A stretch of 64,000 nucleotides of DNA from Enterococcus sp. 9E7_DIV0242 (lineage in GTDB: Bacteria; Bacillota; Bacilli; Lactobacillales; Enterococcaceae): NCBI RefSeq assembly GCF_002140975.2, contig NZ_CP147247.1, positions 4,329,001-4,393,000 of the forward strand, given 5' to 3'. The position numbers were made by a program, and so were the translations under genes. The notes below the pieces were generated by a model. That model was not told the DNA's origin. It did no database searches and saw nothing but the letters and a program-made list of their open reading frames with translations. Shown here piece by piece: positions 54,161-63,080 of the stretch. The first letter of the stretch is position 1, and each line of letters starts with the position of its first letter.

Positions 54161-54322
54161 CTAATTTTCTACATTTCGTACATAATCATCGAAATACTGA
54201 ATCAAATCGGATTTGATTTTCTGGTATTCTTCCTCTGTATACTCTTTCTCTTCTATGTTGCCATTAAAAAATGGAATTTGCAGCTCTTCTTTCAAGCGCT
54301 CCAGTACTTCAGTTTGATTCAT
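54161..54322 (-). CDS. Small 53-residue acidic protein
   Basis: A 53-residue frame on the minus strand starting MNQTEVLERLKEELQIPFF and ending DDYVRNVEN. AAAGAGGTG lies 8 bp before the ATG, and a strong terminator follows the stop directly, so it looks like a true small gene. It is acidic and helical with no membrane span. It follows the 120-residue hypothetical gene by 32 bp on the same strand and is probably cotranscribed. The plus-strand frame over the same bases lacks a ribosome binding site. Function unknown. Confidence 0.7.
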   Translation of the reverse strand: MNQTEVLERLKEELQIPFFNGNIEEKEYTEEEYQKIKSDLIQYFDDYVRNVEN

Positions 54323-54354
54323 TTCTGCACCTCTTTATTTATGATCATCTTTCA

Positions 54355-54717
54355 TTATAAAACATTGAACCAATTCGTCAACTCCTCAAAGGAAGTTTTC
54401 ATTTCATCCAACTTCTTGTAAAGCAGAGCAATATCAGAATCCTCGTGGAAAAAGACCTGTTTTAGCTCAAAATAAAAATTTTCAAACGCATCGAAAAAGG
54501 GTGCAACATCGGCTTGATCCAGCTCTGGATTGCTGTAATAAAAAATACGCACACTATGATAGTAAGTAAACACTTCATTGATGTTTAATAAAATACGTAT
54601 ATCTGTCTCATCTGTCCGAGGCTGAATACTGATCAGGTCATAAAGCGCCAGTGATTTCGTATGTGTTTCAGAGAGATAGGATAATAAAATATCGATTTTT
54701 TCCGTTGATGCAGGCAT
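54355..54717 (-). CDS. Hypothetical helical protein
   Basis: A 120-residue soluble, acidic protein rich in aromatic residues (YYHSVRIFYYSNPELDQADV, FFDAFENFYFELKQVFF) and predicted all-helical; it might be a small four-helix bundle. GGAGGTGGCT sets the start at 54717, whereas the frame itself opens further upstream. It is probably in an operon with the downstream 53-residue gene. I do not recognise the family. Confidence 0.65.
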   Translation of the reverse strand: MPASTEKIDILLSYLSETHTKSLALYDLISIQPRTDETDIRILLNINEVFTYYHSVRIFYYSNPELDQADVAPFFDAFENFYFELKQVFFHEDSDIALLYKKLDEMKTSFEELTNWFNVL

Positions 54718-54871
54718 GGTAGCCACCTCCGTTTTTCTTTTATTATAGTAAAATTCAGCGTTCTTGAGAAGCGATAGCTCTATCAGCCAGAAGAACGCTG
54801 ACAATCAGTGACGGTCAAATTGAACGAAATGACTTCAACTCATTCATAATAAAAGGAGACTTTTCACGTGT

Positions 54872-55570
54872 CTAGCGACGTTCCGGAAATTGAAAATCAA
54901 TCAGTGCACGATTCAAGTAATCATTGAACGGCTTCATCGCTTCGAATACATCCAGACAGGTCTGAATCAGCTGTTTTTCATCTAAGAGCTGATCGTAAGC
55001 CAGATCATATTGAAGATACCAGCTTTTATATTTGATAAAAGGGTCAATAGCTGTGCCTGTTTCCTCATACCCTTTAGGGAATCGTTTCAGCTGTTCGCCT
55101 TGCAGCTGAAAGTATTTTTTGAAACGAGGTGCTTCAAGTAAGGCGAGAAATTCTTGTGGGTGTGCCAATAAGTACTCTCTTACGAATGCTGTGGCCTGTG
55201 GAAATTGCGTGCCGAATACACCGCCGCCTAAGAACGAGTCATGCCCTTCAGGTGCCAACTGGATGAAATAACCGGCTGGAATATACGGTTTGCCATTTGG
55301 TCCGATATGCGCTCTAAAGGTTGGATTATAAGGCGATTTATCATGACTGAAACGGGTATCTCGATTCAGTCGAAAGCTTAATTTGTTTGGCTCGATCATG
55401 GGGATATCCGGATCGAATGCAGGAATTTCATTTTGCAACGTCTGAACCAGTCCGTAAAAGTGATTCAGTGCGTCTTTCTTTTCTTTTTCATGTTGATGCA
55501 TCCATTCCAGTGAGTTATTCTCAGCGAGATTCTTCAAAAAAGTTAGCATTGTTTTGTTTGTCGTAGTCAT
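54872..55570 (-). CDS. DUF2461 (TIGR02453) family protein
   Basis: A 232-residue cytosolic protein with the marks of DUF2461: the N-terminal LTFLKNLAENNSLEWMHQHEK, the core RLNRDTRFSHDKSPYNPTFRAHI, and YFIQLAPEGHDSFLGGGVF. The length fits the family (about 220-230). It is widespread in bacteria and its function is not known. GGAGTGTG-like sequence precedes the ATG on the minus strand. It is divergent from the ROK repressor gene and about 150 bp upstream of the 120-residue hypothetical gene on the same strand. Confidence 0.87.
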   Translation of the reverse strand: MTTTNKTMLTFLKNLAENNSLEWMHQHEKEKKDALNHFYGLVQTLQNEIPAFDPDIPMIEPNKLSFRLNRDTRFSHDKSPYNPTFRAHIGPNGKPYIPAGYFIQLAPEGHDSFLGGGVFGTQFPQATAFVREYLLAHPQEFLALLEAPRFKKYFQLQGEQLKRFPKGYEETGTAIDPFIKYKSWYLQYDLAYDQLLDEKQLIQTCLDVFEAMKPFNDYLNRALIDFQFPERR

Positions 55571-55815
55571 TTTTCACACTCCATTTGTTTGACCTTTGGC
55601 TGAAGCCTGACGCTAGTTCACCTTTTTGGTGGTTTTAGAAGAACAACTCCTGATGAAATTGGTTGCCTTCAGCATTATAGCCAACAGTTAATCGTTCTTT
55701 AATTATTCCATAAAGTGAAAGGAGAGACAATGCCGGCGAATAAAAAGCCAGCCGTTTTACAGAGAACAGTCTTACAAAAAAAGAAGGTTGACGAGCTGAT
55801 TTTTTTGAAGTAAGA

Positions 55816-55848
55816 TTATAAAAGAAGTTTATAAAGTTTTTTTATAAA
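55816..55848 (+). promoter_or_regulatory. Three TTATAAA units with a 13-bp period
   Basis: TTATAAA occurs at 55816-55822, 55829-55835 and 55842-55848, exactly 13 bp apart, just upstream of the ROK repressor gene. The array could hold its promoter and self-operator. In the rest of 55571-55880 I see no gene. Confidence 0.4.
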
Positions 55849-55880
55849 GTAGAATTAGCATGAAATGGAGGTGGTTTGCA

Positions 55881-56894
55881 GTGCAGCCCGGAACACCGAA
55901 CCAACTAAAGAACAGCAATATCAATCGTCTGCGCAAAATCATTTATCAGAAAAAGCAAGTGACGAAGCCTGCACTAGCTGAACAAAGCGGCTTAAGTATC
56001 ATGACTGTCAATAACCTGATGAGGGAGCTGTTAAGCAATGAAGAGGTGACCGAGACAAAATCCTCTGTCTCTACAGGTGGAAGACGGGCCAGTGTGTTTG
56101 AGTTCAATGCGATGCATCGCCTGATTTTGACACTCTGTTTGTTGGAGAAAAACAAGACTTTTGCTTTTCTGTTTTCCGTTCATGATTTGAATGGGAATAT
56201 TCTCGTTCAAGAAGAGCTCGCAGGAGATCATTTTGATAAAGTAGTGGCAAAAAAGCAAATCGAACAATTTTTAGTCAGCTATCCTGCCATCGGTTGTCTA
56301 GTCATTGGACTGCCGGGAGTGGAACACAATGGAGTCGTTCAAGTGATGGATTTTTCATTGATGAAAGGCGAACGGCTGAAAAGCTATTTTGAAGATGCGT
56401 TTCATTTTGAAGTGATTTTAGAAAATGATGTGAATGCAGTGGCGTACGGGTACAGCCAATCGGCAGAGACGAACTATAGTAATGCGGTTGTTGGACTCTA
56501 TTATCCGGAAACTTTTCCGCCGGGTGCCGGTGTGGTACTCAATGATCGGATCGTCAAAGGGCGAAACGGCGTTGCCGGTGAGATTGCCCATTTACCGTCA
56601 GATCCGGATTGGACGACGTTCAGCTTTACTGAAACGGCAACAATCGGCAACTTGCTAAATAATATCCAAACCTATATGAGTCTTTATGACCCAGACTGTT
56701 TTGTTATCTATAGAAACTATTGGAGTGATGACCAGCAATTGAAAATACTGGTCGAAGGGCGAATCAAGATGGAATTTCCATTTGTTGAGCTGCCTGAGAT
56801 CATCTTATCAAAGGACTTCGATCAGGACTATGTGTTTGGTTTGTTTTCACTGGGGATCAAGCAATTGAATATGGAGCTGGAGCATTTTAATTAA
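55881..56894 (+). CDS. ROK-family transcriptional repressor (NagC/XylR-like)
   Basis: A 337-residue protein with an N-terminal winged helix (NINRLRKIIYQKKQVTKPALAEQSGLSIMTVNNLMRELL) and a ROK domain of about 260 residues (VIGLPGVEHNGVVQV, VILENDVNAVAYGY, GVAGEIAHLP). The zinc cluster CxCGxxGC is missing, as in some NagC-type regulators. It would respond to a sugar or sugar phosphate. GGAGGTGG lies 6 bp before the GTG at 55881; the ATG at 55860 overlaps no such site. It may control the acetyltransferase-MFS-phosphatase genes that follow on the same strand; this is inferred from position. Confidence 0.85.
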   Translation: MQPGTPNQLKNSNINRLRKIIYQKKQVTKPALAEQSGLSIMTVNNLMRELLSNEEVTETKSSVSTGGRRASVFEFNAMHRLILTLCLLEKNKTFAFLFSVHDLNGNILVQEELAGDHFDKVVAKKQIEQFLVSYPAIGCLVIGLPGVEHNGVVQVMDFSLMKGERLKSYFEDAFHFEVILENDVNAVAYGYSQSAETNYSNAVVGLYYPETFPPGAGVVLNDRIVKGRNGVAGEIAHLPSDPDWTTFSFTETATIGNLLNNIQTYMSLYDPDCFVIYRNYWSDDQQLKILVEGRIKMEFPFVELPEIILSKDFDQDYVFGLFSLGIKQLNMELEHFN

Positions 56895-57132
56895 TATATA
56901 TAGAACGCTTATAAACATAAATATGGGAATCAAAGCAGCAAAATAGTTATCAAATGAAGAATGAGCTGCTAAAAAATAACGAGCTAAATGAAGCAACTAT
57001 GATCGTCCTGTTAAGGAGTAGGTCTCTAAAAAGTTATCTTTTATGATACCTCAAACACAAGAATCGTTTTCATCCAGAGAATCTTTTACAGGCCGATATA
57101 CAAAAGAATATTTTGAAGAATGGAGAAAAGAG

Positions 57133-57765
57133 ATGCGAACTGAAAAGGAACGGATGCTGGCAGGAGACCTCTATCTTGCCAATAATGAAGAACTGAGAGC
57201 GGATTTTCGACGCTCACGTCAGCTGACACGCTTGTTTAATCACACAACGGAGGAACAAATCGATTACCGCAAACAGCTGTTGAAGGAGTTGTTTGAGAAA
57301 ACCGGGGAAGAGTTGTACATCGAACCACCATTTCACTGTGATTACGGCTGTCATATCAGCGTAGGTGAAAATTTTTATGCGAACTTTGATTGCATCATTT
57401 TAGATGTTGGAAAAGTGAAGATTGGGAAAAATGTTATGTTTGCGCCACGTGTTGGGGTTTATACGGCAGGACACCCGATTGATGCAGAGGTGCGAGTCCG
57501 TGGCTTGGAATTCGGAACAGCGGTAACGATTGGGGACAATGTCTGGGTTGGTGCTAACGCGGTAATCAATCCAGGTGTAACGATCGGCAGCAATGTGGTC
57601 ATTGGTTCCGGTTCTGTTGTCACAAAAGATATTCCGGATAATGTTGTCGCGGCTGGAAATCCGTGCCGTGTTTTACGAGAAATCACTGAGTCAGACAAAA
57701 CGTATTGGACACAACTGGAGACGGCGTACCATAAAGAACAAGGTTCAGACGTTGATGTAGAGTAA
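57133..57765 (+). CDS. Maltose/galactoside O-acetyltransferase-like protein
   Basis: A 210-residue acetyltransferase of the left-handed beta-helix (hexapeptide) group. MRTEKERMLAGDLY is the conserved N-terminus of Maa/LacA proteins; hexapeptide repeats run from VGENFYANFDCIILDVGKVKIG to VVIGSGSVVTKDIPDNVVAAGNP, with the catalytic His in YTAGHP. It moves acetyl from acetyl-CoA to maltose, glucose or a galactoside. The frame could start at 57043, but that ATG has no ribosome binding site, while TGGAGAAAAG lies before 57133. Possibly an operon with the MFS transporter gene. Confidence 0.87.
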   Translation: MRTEKERMLAGDLYLANNEELRADFRRSRQLTRLFNHTTEEQIDYRKQLLKELFEKTGEELYIEPPFHCDYGCHISVGENFYANFDCIILDVGKVKIGKNVMFAPRVGVYTAGHPIDAEVRVRGLEFGTAVTIGDNVWVGANAVINPGVTIGSNVVIGSGSVVTKDIPDNVVAAGNPCRVLREITESDKTYWTQLETAYHKEQGSDVDVE

Positions 57766-57808
57766 AATGGTGTAGAAGCAAGACCTCAAGTTGTCGAGGA
57801 GTGGGGAT

Positions 57809-59071
57809 ATGACAGAATATACAAGAAATAATCTGATTTTTTCAGGCTTCATCATCATTACGATCAGCGCCAATTATTTATTAGGAAGTATAGCGATCTA
57901 CGGGGCAGCGGCCTTTACAGAGTTTCATGCAGTAGAGCTGTTTGGAAATCTAATCATCGTAGAAGCTTTGGCAAGAAGTGTCTCTTTGCTTCTCTCCGGT
58001 CGCTTGGGTGAATGGCTTGGACGAAAAAAACTATTTTTGCTGAGTACGGTTGTTTTCGGAGTAATGATAGCCGTCTCTGCTTCGGCTCCATCGGCGATGT
58101 TTTTCATGTGGAGCCGCGGCATTGCCAGTTTTTTCTGGGGACTGTTTCAGGCCAATATTTTTACAATGGTTAGTGAACGTTTTGATGAAGAGGAGTACCC
58201 CGTACGTGTCGGTTGGTTACAGACTGTCGGTTCGTTGATTTTACTGATAGGGCCAGTTATCTGTGGTGTATTGATTCAACAATTCAGCTGGCGGGTGTCT
58301 CTACTTAGTGTCTTACCACTATTTCTAGTCAGTTTACTTTTGATCGGCAGTTTTTTTCCAAGCCAACGAGACCAGCACCACACACTCGCTCCATCAAAAA
58401 ACAGACAGCTGGATAAAAAGAACGGGCTTATTCAGCTGCTTTCAAAAAAGCATTTTATTATTATGGTTCTAATTACTTTTTTATATACATGTATGTCAAC
58501 AAGCGGGAACTACATTCCTCTCTTTGCGCAGACGATACTGAATGCCAGTCCGACGATCAGCTCATTGATCCTTATACCATGTAATTTATTGGTCATGTTC
58601 TTTTCAAATATGACCGGACGTTATATTGCTAAGAATGGCTTTCCAAAACGCCTGATTGTTTTCATGGCAGGAGTTGGCTTGATCGGCAGTTTTCTCTATA
58701 CGCTGACGTTGTTCTCACCAACGTATGTGATCATCATTTTATCGACAGCAACAGTCGGATCAGGCTTTGGAATGTCACAGGTCTTGCCGATCGCATTTGT
58801 TCAGCGATATACAGAAAAAGAACTGGTTGCAGAGGGAACATCGTTTATCCTTTTCATTCAAGGTTTTTCTTCGGTCATTGCCGGTGTGGTCTATTCAGCA
58901 GCCATGAACAGTCAGGGGATGCCCTTTGCCTTATCGACTGCCGTCGTTTATGGTGTAGTATTGATTTTGCTTACAACACGAATGTATAGAGAGCCTGAGA
59001 AAAGATATGAAGGATGTAAGGAAGAAAAGAATCAAATTGAAAATGAATGTCCTGAGGAGGAAACACGATGA
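57809..59071 (+). CDS. MFS transporter
   Basis: A 420-residue major facilitator protein with about 12 spans, a cytoplasmic loop near 200 (SQRDQHHTLAPSKNRQLDKKNG) and a charged C-terminal tail. The GRLGEWLGRKK segment after span 2 is motif A. The layout resembles drug:H+ antiporters or sugar exporters; with a sugar O-acetyltransferase upstream and a sugar-phosphate-type phosphatase downstream it might export acetylated sugars, as in SET-type detoxification, but this is speculation. GAGGAGTGGGG supports the ATG at 57809 over the TTG at 57791. It overlaps the HAD gene by 4 bp. Confidence 0.82.
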   Translation: MTEYTRNNLIFSGFIIITISANYLLGSIAIYGAAAFTEFHAVELFGNLIIVEALARSVSLLLSGRLGEWLGRKKLFLLSTVVFGVMIAVSASAPSAMFFMWSRGIASFFWGLFQANIFTMVSERFDEEEYPVRVGWLQTVGSLILLIGPVICGVLIQQFSWRVSLLSVLPLFLVSLLLIGSFFPSQRDQHHTLAPSKNRQLDKKNGLIQLLSKKHFIIMVLITFLYTCMSTSGNYIPLFAQTILNASPTISSLILIPCNLLVMFFSNMTGRYIAKNGFPKRLIVFMAGVGLIGSFLYTLTLFSPTYVIIILSTATVGSGFGMSQVLPIAFVQRYTEKELVAEGTSFILFIQGFSSVIAGVVYSAAMNSQGMPFALSTAVVYGVVLILLTTRMYREPEKRYEGCKEEKNQIENECPEEETR

Positions 59072-59874
59072 ATAAAGTAAAAATGATAGCAGTAGATATG
59101 GATGGTACGTTTTTAAATAGTCAAAATGACTATGATCGAGCAATGTTTCAAGAGTTGTATCAAAAAATGCAGGAGCAAGGGGTGAAATTTGTCGTAGCCA
59201 GCGGCAATCAATATTATCAGTTAAAGTCATTTTTCCCTGAAATTGAGAAAGAGCTGTCCTTTGTAGCGGAAAATGGTGCGTATATTGTGCATGAAGACAA
59301 AGAAGTAGCCTGCGGTAAAATCGAGCTGGAAACGATCCATGAAATTTTAGATATTCTAGGAAAATACGACGAGGTGCACACCATTCTTTGTGGAAGAGAT
59401 AGTGCCTATGTCAATAAGCGTGAACCACAGGAATTTATCGATCATGGCAGTATCTACTATTATCGCTTGAAAAAGGTCGATGATTTGTACAAAGTAGATC
59501 AGGACACTTTATTCAAATTTGCTTTGACTGTTCCTGTCGAGAAAGTAGAAGAAATTTTGGATAGCTTGAACAAGGAGTTAGGCGATAAAATCACACCTGT
59601 ATCAAGTGGACATGGCGACATCGACTTGATTATCCCAGGCGTTCATAAGGCCAATGGCTTGACGAAGCTGCAAGAGCTTTGGGGGATCAAAGCGGAAGAA
59701 GTAGCTGCCTTTGGCGACAGCGGCAACGATCTGGAAATGCTGAAGCATGCCGGATTTAGCTATGCCATGGGCAATGCGCATCCAAAAATCAAAGAAGCGG
59801 CCAAAGAAATCATTGCAACGAACAATGAAAATGGTGTGCTAAAACAGATTGCTCTTTTACTCGAAGAAGGATAG
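59068..59874 (+). CDS. Cof-type HAD phosphatase
   Basis: A 268-residue cytosolic HAD-superfamily hydrolase with a type IIB cap. Motif I is VDMDGTFLN with the nucleophile and acid Asp residues, motif II lies at VVASGN, motif III Lys near KANG and motif IV AFGDSGNDLEMLKHAG. Such enzymes remove phosphate from sugar phosphates, FMN or similar compounds. The start overlaps the MFS stop (ATGA), indicating coupling. Two terminators follow. The substrate is not defined by sequence. Confidence 0.88.
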   Translation: MNKVKMIAVDMDGTFLNSQNDYDRAMFQELYQKMQEQGVKFVVASGNQYYQLKSFFPEIEKELSFVAENGAYIVHEDKEVACGKIELETIHEILDILGKYDEVHTILCGRDSAYVNKREPQEFIDHGSIYYYRLKKVDDLYKVDQDTLFKFALTVPVEKVEEILDSLNKELGDKITPVSSGHGDIDLIIPGVHKANGLTKLQELWGIKAEEVAAFGDSGNDLEMLKHAGFSYAMGNAHPKIKEAAKEIIATNNENGVLKQIALLLEEG

Positions 59875-59897
59875 GAGCATTAACAGAAAAGTAACGA

Positions 59898-59930
59898 GGT
59901 TGGGACAGAAGTTGCTTCTGTCCCACCGTT
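59898..59930 (+). terminator. Terminator, second copy of a dispersed repeat
   Basis: TGGGACAGAAG (59901-59911) pairs with CTTCTGTCCCA (59915-59925). Together with its CGGTTTTA tail (to about 59943) it closely matches the repeat at 21445-21488. Confidence 0.85.
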
Positions 59931-59953
59931 TATTCGGTTTTAGATGTATAGAG

Positions 59954-59988
59954 GTGTGTGGGATTGAGTTATGTCCCACACTTTTTTC
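59954..59988 (+). terminator. Second terminator in tandem
   Basis: GTGTGGGA (59956-59963) pairs with TCCCACAC (59974-59981), followed by six T residues; it shields the leu promoter from read-through. Confidence 0.88.
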
Positions 59989-60065
59989 TGTTTCTATTTT
60001 AGTGGGTAGTACAAATAGAGATTACTACTCAGAGTTGGAAAATTAAAAAATTCTCATAAAAAGTA

Positions 60066-60094
60066 TTGACATTCGTGTCAGATTTCTGTAAAGT
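60066..60094 (+). promoter_or_regulatory. Promoter of the leu operon
   Basis: Consensus TTGACA (60066-60071), 17-bp spacer, TAAAGT (60089-60094). Transcription would start near 60101, about 50 nt before the leader peptide and 370 nt before leuA. Confidence 0.75.
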
Positions 60095-60148
60095 ACCGTA
60101 TAAGAAGTAATTGACAGAAAATTCAGGAAATAAAGGATGTTGATTGTA

Positions 60149-60211
60149 ATGAGACAAACTACATACAAACAAACATTTTTATTATTATTGAAGAAGGACT
60201 CGGCTATCTGA
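60149..60211 (+). CDS. Leucine-rich leader peptide of the leu attenuator
   Basis: A 20-codon frame starting MRQTTYKQTF and containing four consecutive leucine codons (TTA TTA TTA TTG, 60179-60190), ending with TGA at 60209-60211. AAAGGATG lies 10 nt upstream of the ATG. It lies between a consensus promoter and an intrinsic terminator ahead of leuA, the classic plan for ribosome-mediated attenuation, also described for the leucine operon of Lactococcus lactis. When charged leucine tRNA is scarce the ribosome would stall on these codons and favour read-through. Confidence 0.85.
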   Translation: MRQTTYKQTFLLLLKKDSAI

Positions 60212-60300
60212 TTACGGTTTTTGATCAGAACGGAAGAGTCCTGTTTAGCATTTACATGAACGGGATGAGTCAAGCATCCCAGGCATGGGGTGCTTTTTTT
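60195..60300 (+). promoter_or_regulatory. leu attenuator structures
   Basis: Stem 1: AGGACTC (60195-60201) with GAGTCCT (60236-60242); its 5' arm begins five bases after the Leu codons, so a stalled ribosome would disrupt it. Terminator: GCATCCC (60274-60280) with GGGGTGC (60287-60293), then seven T. Alternative stem: GGGATG (60262-60267) with CATCCC (60275-60280), which excludes the terminator. How stem 1 and the alternative stem exclude each other is not fully clear from reading. No T-box consensus is present. From 60301 to 60468 I see only the leuA leader end and its AGAAAGAGG site. Confidence 0.75.
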
Positions 60301-60468
60301 GTTGGAGGATTCACTGGAAGGGCAGAAGGCAGAAAAAGACTGCAAGAGAATCGACCAAGTAACAATTACTGAATTTCAATCGAAAGGAGTCCATTACCCA
60401 AGTAGAGACACATCTTATTTATTCAGAAAATTCGAAATAATCAAACAAAAGAAAGAGGGATATAGATT

Positions 60469-61995
60469 ATGGCAATCATTCAATTTTTTGATACGACATT
60501 GAGAGATGGGGAACAGACCCCCGGCGTCAATTTTAATACGAAGGAAAAAGTACAGATAGCCATGCAGCTGGAAAAATGGGGTATCGATACAATCGAAGCG
60601 GGTTTCCCCATCGCTTCTGAAGGAGACTTTGAGGCGGTACAAGCGATTGCTCAAGCGGCAAAACGAATGACCGTTGCAGGACTGGCACGCTGTCAGAAAA
60701 AAGATATCGATCGTGCCCACGAAGCGTTGAAAGAGGCGGTTCACCCACAGATTCATGTCTTTCTGGCGACCAGCCCAGTCCATATGGAATACAAGCTGAA
60801 AATGACACCGGATGAGGTGATTGCTTCTATTACAGAGCATGTCAGCTATGCCAAATCAAAATTTGATAAGGTGCAGTTTTCACCGGAGGATGCGACACGG
60901 ACAGAAAAGAACTTTCTATTAAAAGCAGTTCAAACAGCCATTGATGCTGGAGCAACGATCATCAATATTCCCGATACTGTAGGCTATTCCAATCCGACAG
61001 AGTACGGTTTGCTGTTCAAATACCTGATCGAAAATATCACGAGTCAGGAAGAAATCATTTTCTCTTCACATTGTCATGATGATCTGGGCATGGCAACAGC
61101 CAACGCACTAGCAGCAATCGAAAATGGAGCAAAACGAGTAGAGGGCACGGTGAACGGAATTGGCGAACGTGCCGGGAACACCGCCCTAGAAGAAGTTGCA
61201 TTGGCGCTTCATATTCGCAAAGATTTTTATCAGGCAGACAGCAACATCGTTTTGAATGAAACGAAACGCACCAGCGATTTGGTCAGTCATTTGTCTGGCG
61301 TGGCCGTTCCAAGAAACAAGGCAATCATAGGAGCCAATGCCTATGCCCATGAATCAGGCATTCATCAGGATGGCGTATTAAAAAATCCAGATACCTATGA
61401 AATCATCACACCTTCACTGGTTGGGGTCAATACAAACTCACTACCTTTGGGTAAGCTATCTGGACGTCATGCCTTCTCTACAAAAATGGAGGAGCTTGGC
61501 TATCAGCTAAATGAAGAAGAAATCAAAATAGCCTTTAAACGATTCAAAGCGTTGGCCGATAAAAAGAAACAGGTCACGGATGAAGACTTGATTGCTTTGA
61601 TGATTGGTCAGTCACAGGAAACTGAAGAAATTTGCCGCTTGGAACGTGTCCAGCTGCAATATGTATCTGATGGCAGTCAAGGGGCGATCGTATCGATGAA
61701 GACAGACAAAGAGGAAACAAAAACCGAATCAGCGATCGGCTCGGGGAGTATCCAAGCAATTTATAATTCAATCGATAAAATCATGGCGCAGCAACCGGAA
61801 CTGAAGCAATATGCAATAAAAGCAATCACCGGCGGGGAAGATGCGCAGGCAGAGGTGTACGTCACTGTACAGGATCGTGAGACGAGACAACAATTCAACG
61901 GCACAGGCATCGATTTTGATGTACTGCAGGCATCGGCCAAGGCTTATGTACAAGCTAGTGAACGATTCAAAAAAGAAATGGAGCGAAGCAAATGA
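60469..61995 (+). CDS. leuA: 2-isopropylmalate synthase
   Basis: A 508-residue enzyme that condenses acetyl-CoA with 2-oxoisovalerate in the first committed step of leucine synthesis. The TIM barrel begins with [17 protein letters not shown] and contains the metal ligands in [14 protein letters not shown] and the Gly-rich [18 protein letters not shown]. Residues about 390-505 are the LeuA dimer domain that binds leucine for feedback inhibition. Length is typical. AGAAAGAGGG precedes the ATG. Expression is governed by the upstream leader peptide and terminator. It overlaps leuB by 4 bp. Confidence 0.96.
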   Translation: MAIIQFFDTTLRDGEQTPGVNFNTKEKVQIAMQLEKWGIDTIEAGFPIASEGDFEAVQAIAQAAKRMTVAGLARCQKKDIDRAHEALKEAVHPQIHVFLATSPVHMEYKLKMTPDEVIASITEHVSYAKSKFDKVQFSPEDATRTEKNFLLKAVQTAIDAGATIINIPDTVGYSNPTEYGLLFKYLIENITSQEEIIFSSHCHDDLGMATANALAAIENGAKRVEGTVNGIGERAGNTALEEVALALHIRKDFYQADSNIVLNETKRTSDLVSHLSGVAVPRNKAIIGANAYAHESGIHQDGVLKNPDTYEIITPSLVGVNTNSLPLGKLSGRHAFSTKMEELGYQLNEEEIKIAFKRFKALADKKKQVTDEDLIALMIGQSQETEEICRLERVQLQYVSDGSQGAIVSMKTDKEETKTESAIGSGSIQAIYNSIDKIMAQQPELKQYAIKAITGGEDAQAEVYVTVQDRETRQQFNGTGIDFDVLQASAKAYVQASERFKKEMERSK

Positions 61996-63032
61996 CAAAA
62001 CGAATTATCGCATTGCCGGGAGATGGCATCGGCAAAGAAATCATGGACAGTACCTTGACAATTTTATCAGAAATCATGGTTCAGGAGGAGCTGGATTTTG
62101 ACATTCAGGAATACCCGTTTGGCGGAGCAGGGATCGATAGTGAGGGTGATCCCTTACCGGAAAGAACCTTGAAGGCCTGTAAAGAGGCAGATGCCATTCT
62201 CTTAGGAGCAATTGGCGGACCGAAGTGGGATAAAGCACCGAAACGACCGGAGCAAGGACTTTTAGGCTTGAGAAAAGCGTTGGGCTTGTTTGCGAATATT
62301 CGTCCCATCAGTGTGCCGGATGCGGTCGTCCATTTATCGCCTCTAAAGGAAGAAAATGTCAAAGGTGTAGACTTTATCGTTGTGCGTGAGTTGACAGGAG
62401 GTATCTATTTTGGAGAAAAAAAACTGGCTGAAGATCAAGCTTCTGATTTGTGTACCTATACGAAAGCGGAAATTCAACGAATCCTTCGTAAGGCATTTGA
62501 AATTGCTCGAACAAGAAATAAAAAAGTGACCTCTGTTGATAAAGCAAATGTCCTGTCGACCAGTAAGCTATGGCGACAAACAGCGGAAGAAGTTGCACAG
62601 GAATACCCAGACTGCACGCTAGAGCATCAGCTGGTCGATTCAGCCGCAATGGTTATGATCACACGACCTAAGGACTTTGATGTGATCGTAACAGAAAACC
62701 TGTTTGGTGACATCCTAAGTGATGAAGCCTCCGTTATTCCCGGTTCACTGGGGATGATGCCAAGTGCCAGCCATAGTGAAAACGGGCCGTCCCTTTACGA
62801 GCCGATCCATGGTTCAGCACCAGATATTGCCGGACAGGATATTGCAAACCCGATGTCGATGATTTTGTCCACAGCAATGATGTTGCGACAATCATTTGGG
62901 CTAGAAGAAACAGCACAGAGAATCGAAAGATCCTGTGACTGTGTGATGAAGGCAGGCGTTTTAACAAAAGATCTAGGTGGAAATGCAGGAACTCAGGAAT
63001 TTACAGAAGCGGTACTTAAGGAATTGAAGTAG
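61992..63032 (+). CDS. leuB: 3-isopropylmalate dehydrogenase
   Basis: A 346-residue NAD-dependent beta-decarboxylating dehydrogenase. Signature segments are complete: GDGIGKEIM at the N-terminus, [25 protein letters not shown], the catalytic Lys in [14 protein letters not shown], and [26 protein letters not shown] with the Mg-binding Asp residues; HGSAPDIAG is the adenine region. It oxidises 3-isopropylmalate to 2-oxoisocaproate via spontaneous decarboxylation. The start overlaps the leuA stop (ATGA). leuC follows after 48 bp. Confidence 0.96.
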   Translation: MTKRIIALPGDGIGKEIMDSTLTILSEIMVQEELDFDIQEYPFGGAGIDSEGDPLPERTLKACKEADAILLGAIGGPKWDKAPKRPEQGLLGLRKALGLFANIRPISVPDAVVHLSPLKEENVKGVDFIVVRELTGGIYFGEKKLAEDQASDLCTYTKAEIQRILRKAFEIARTRNKKVTSVDKANVLSTSKLWRQTAEEVAQEYPDCTLEHQLVDSAAMVMITRPKDFDVIVTENLFGDILSDEASVIPGSLGMMPSASHSENGPSLYEPIHGSAPDIAGQDIANPMSMILSTAMMLRQSFGLEETAQRIERSCDCVMKAGVLTKDLGGNAGTQEFTEAVLKELK

Positions 63033-63080
63033 TATGCGCAAATAGAAATTAACGACATGAGTAAGTGAGGAGCGAATAAT

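Noticed and set aside
54146..54421. 91-codon plus-strand hydrophobic frame
   Set aside because: It is antisense to the 53-residue gene, which has the ribosome binding site and terminator; the plus frame has neither.
59849..60046. 65-codon frame after the Cof-type phosphatase gene
   Set aside because: It overlaps the phosphatase end and runs through two terminators.
60149..60468. T-box riboswitch before leuA
   Set aside because: No T-box consensus or long stem I with specifier loop; the leader-peptide model explains the region.
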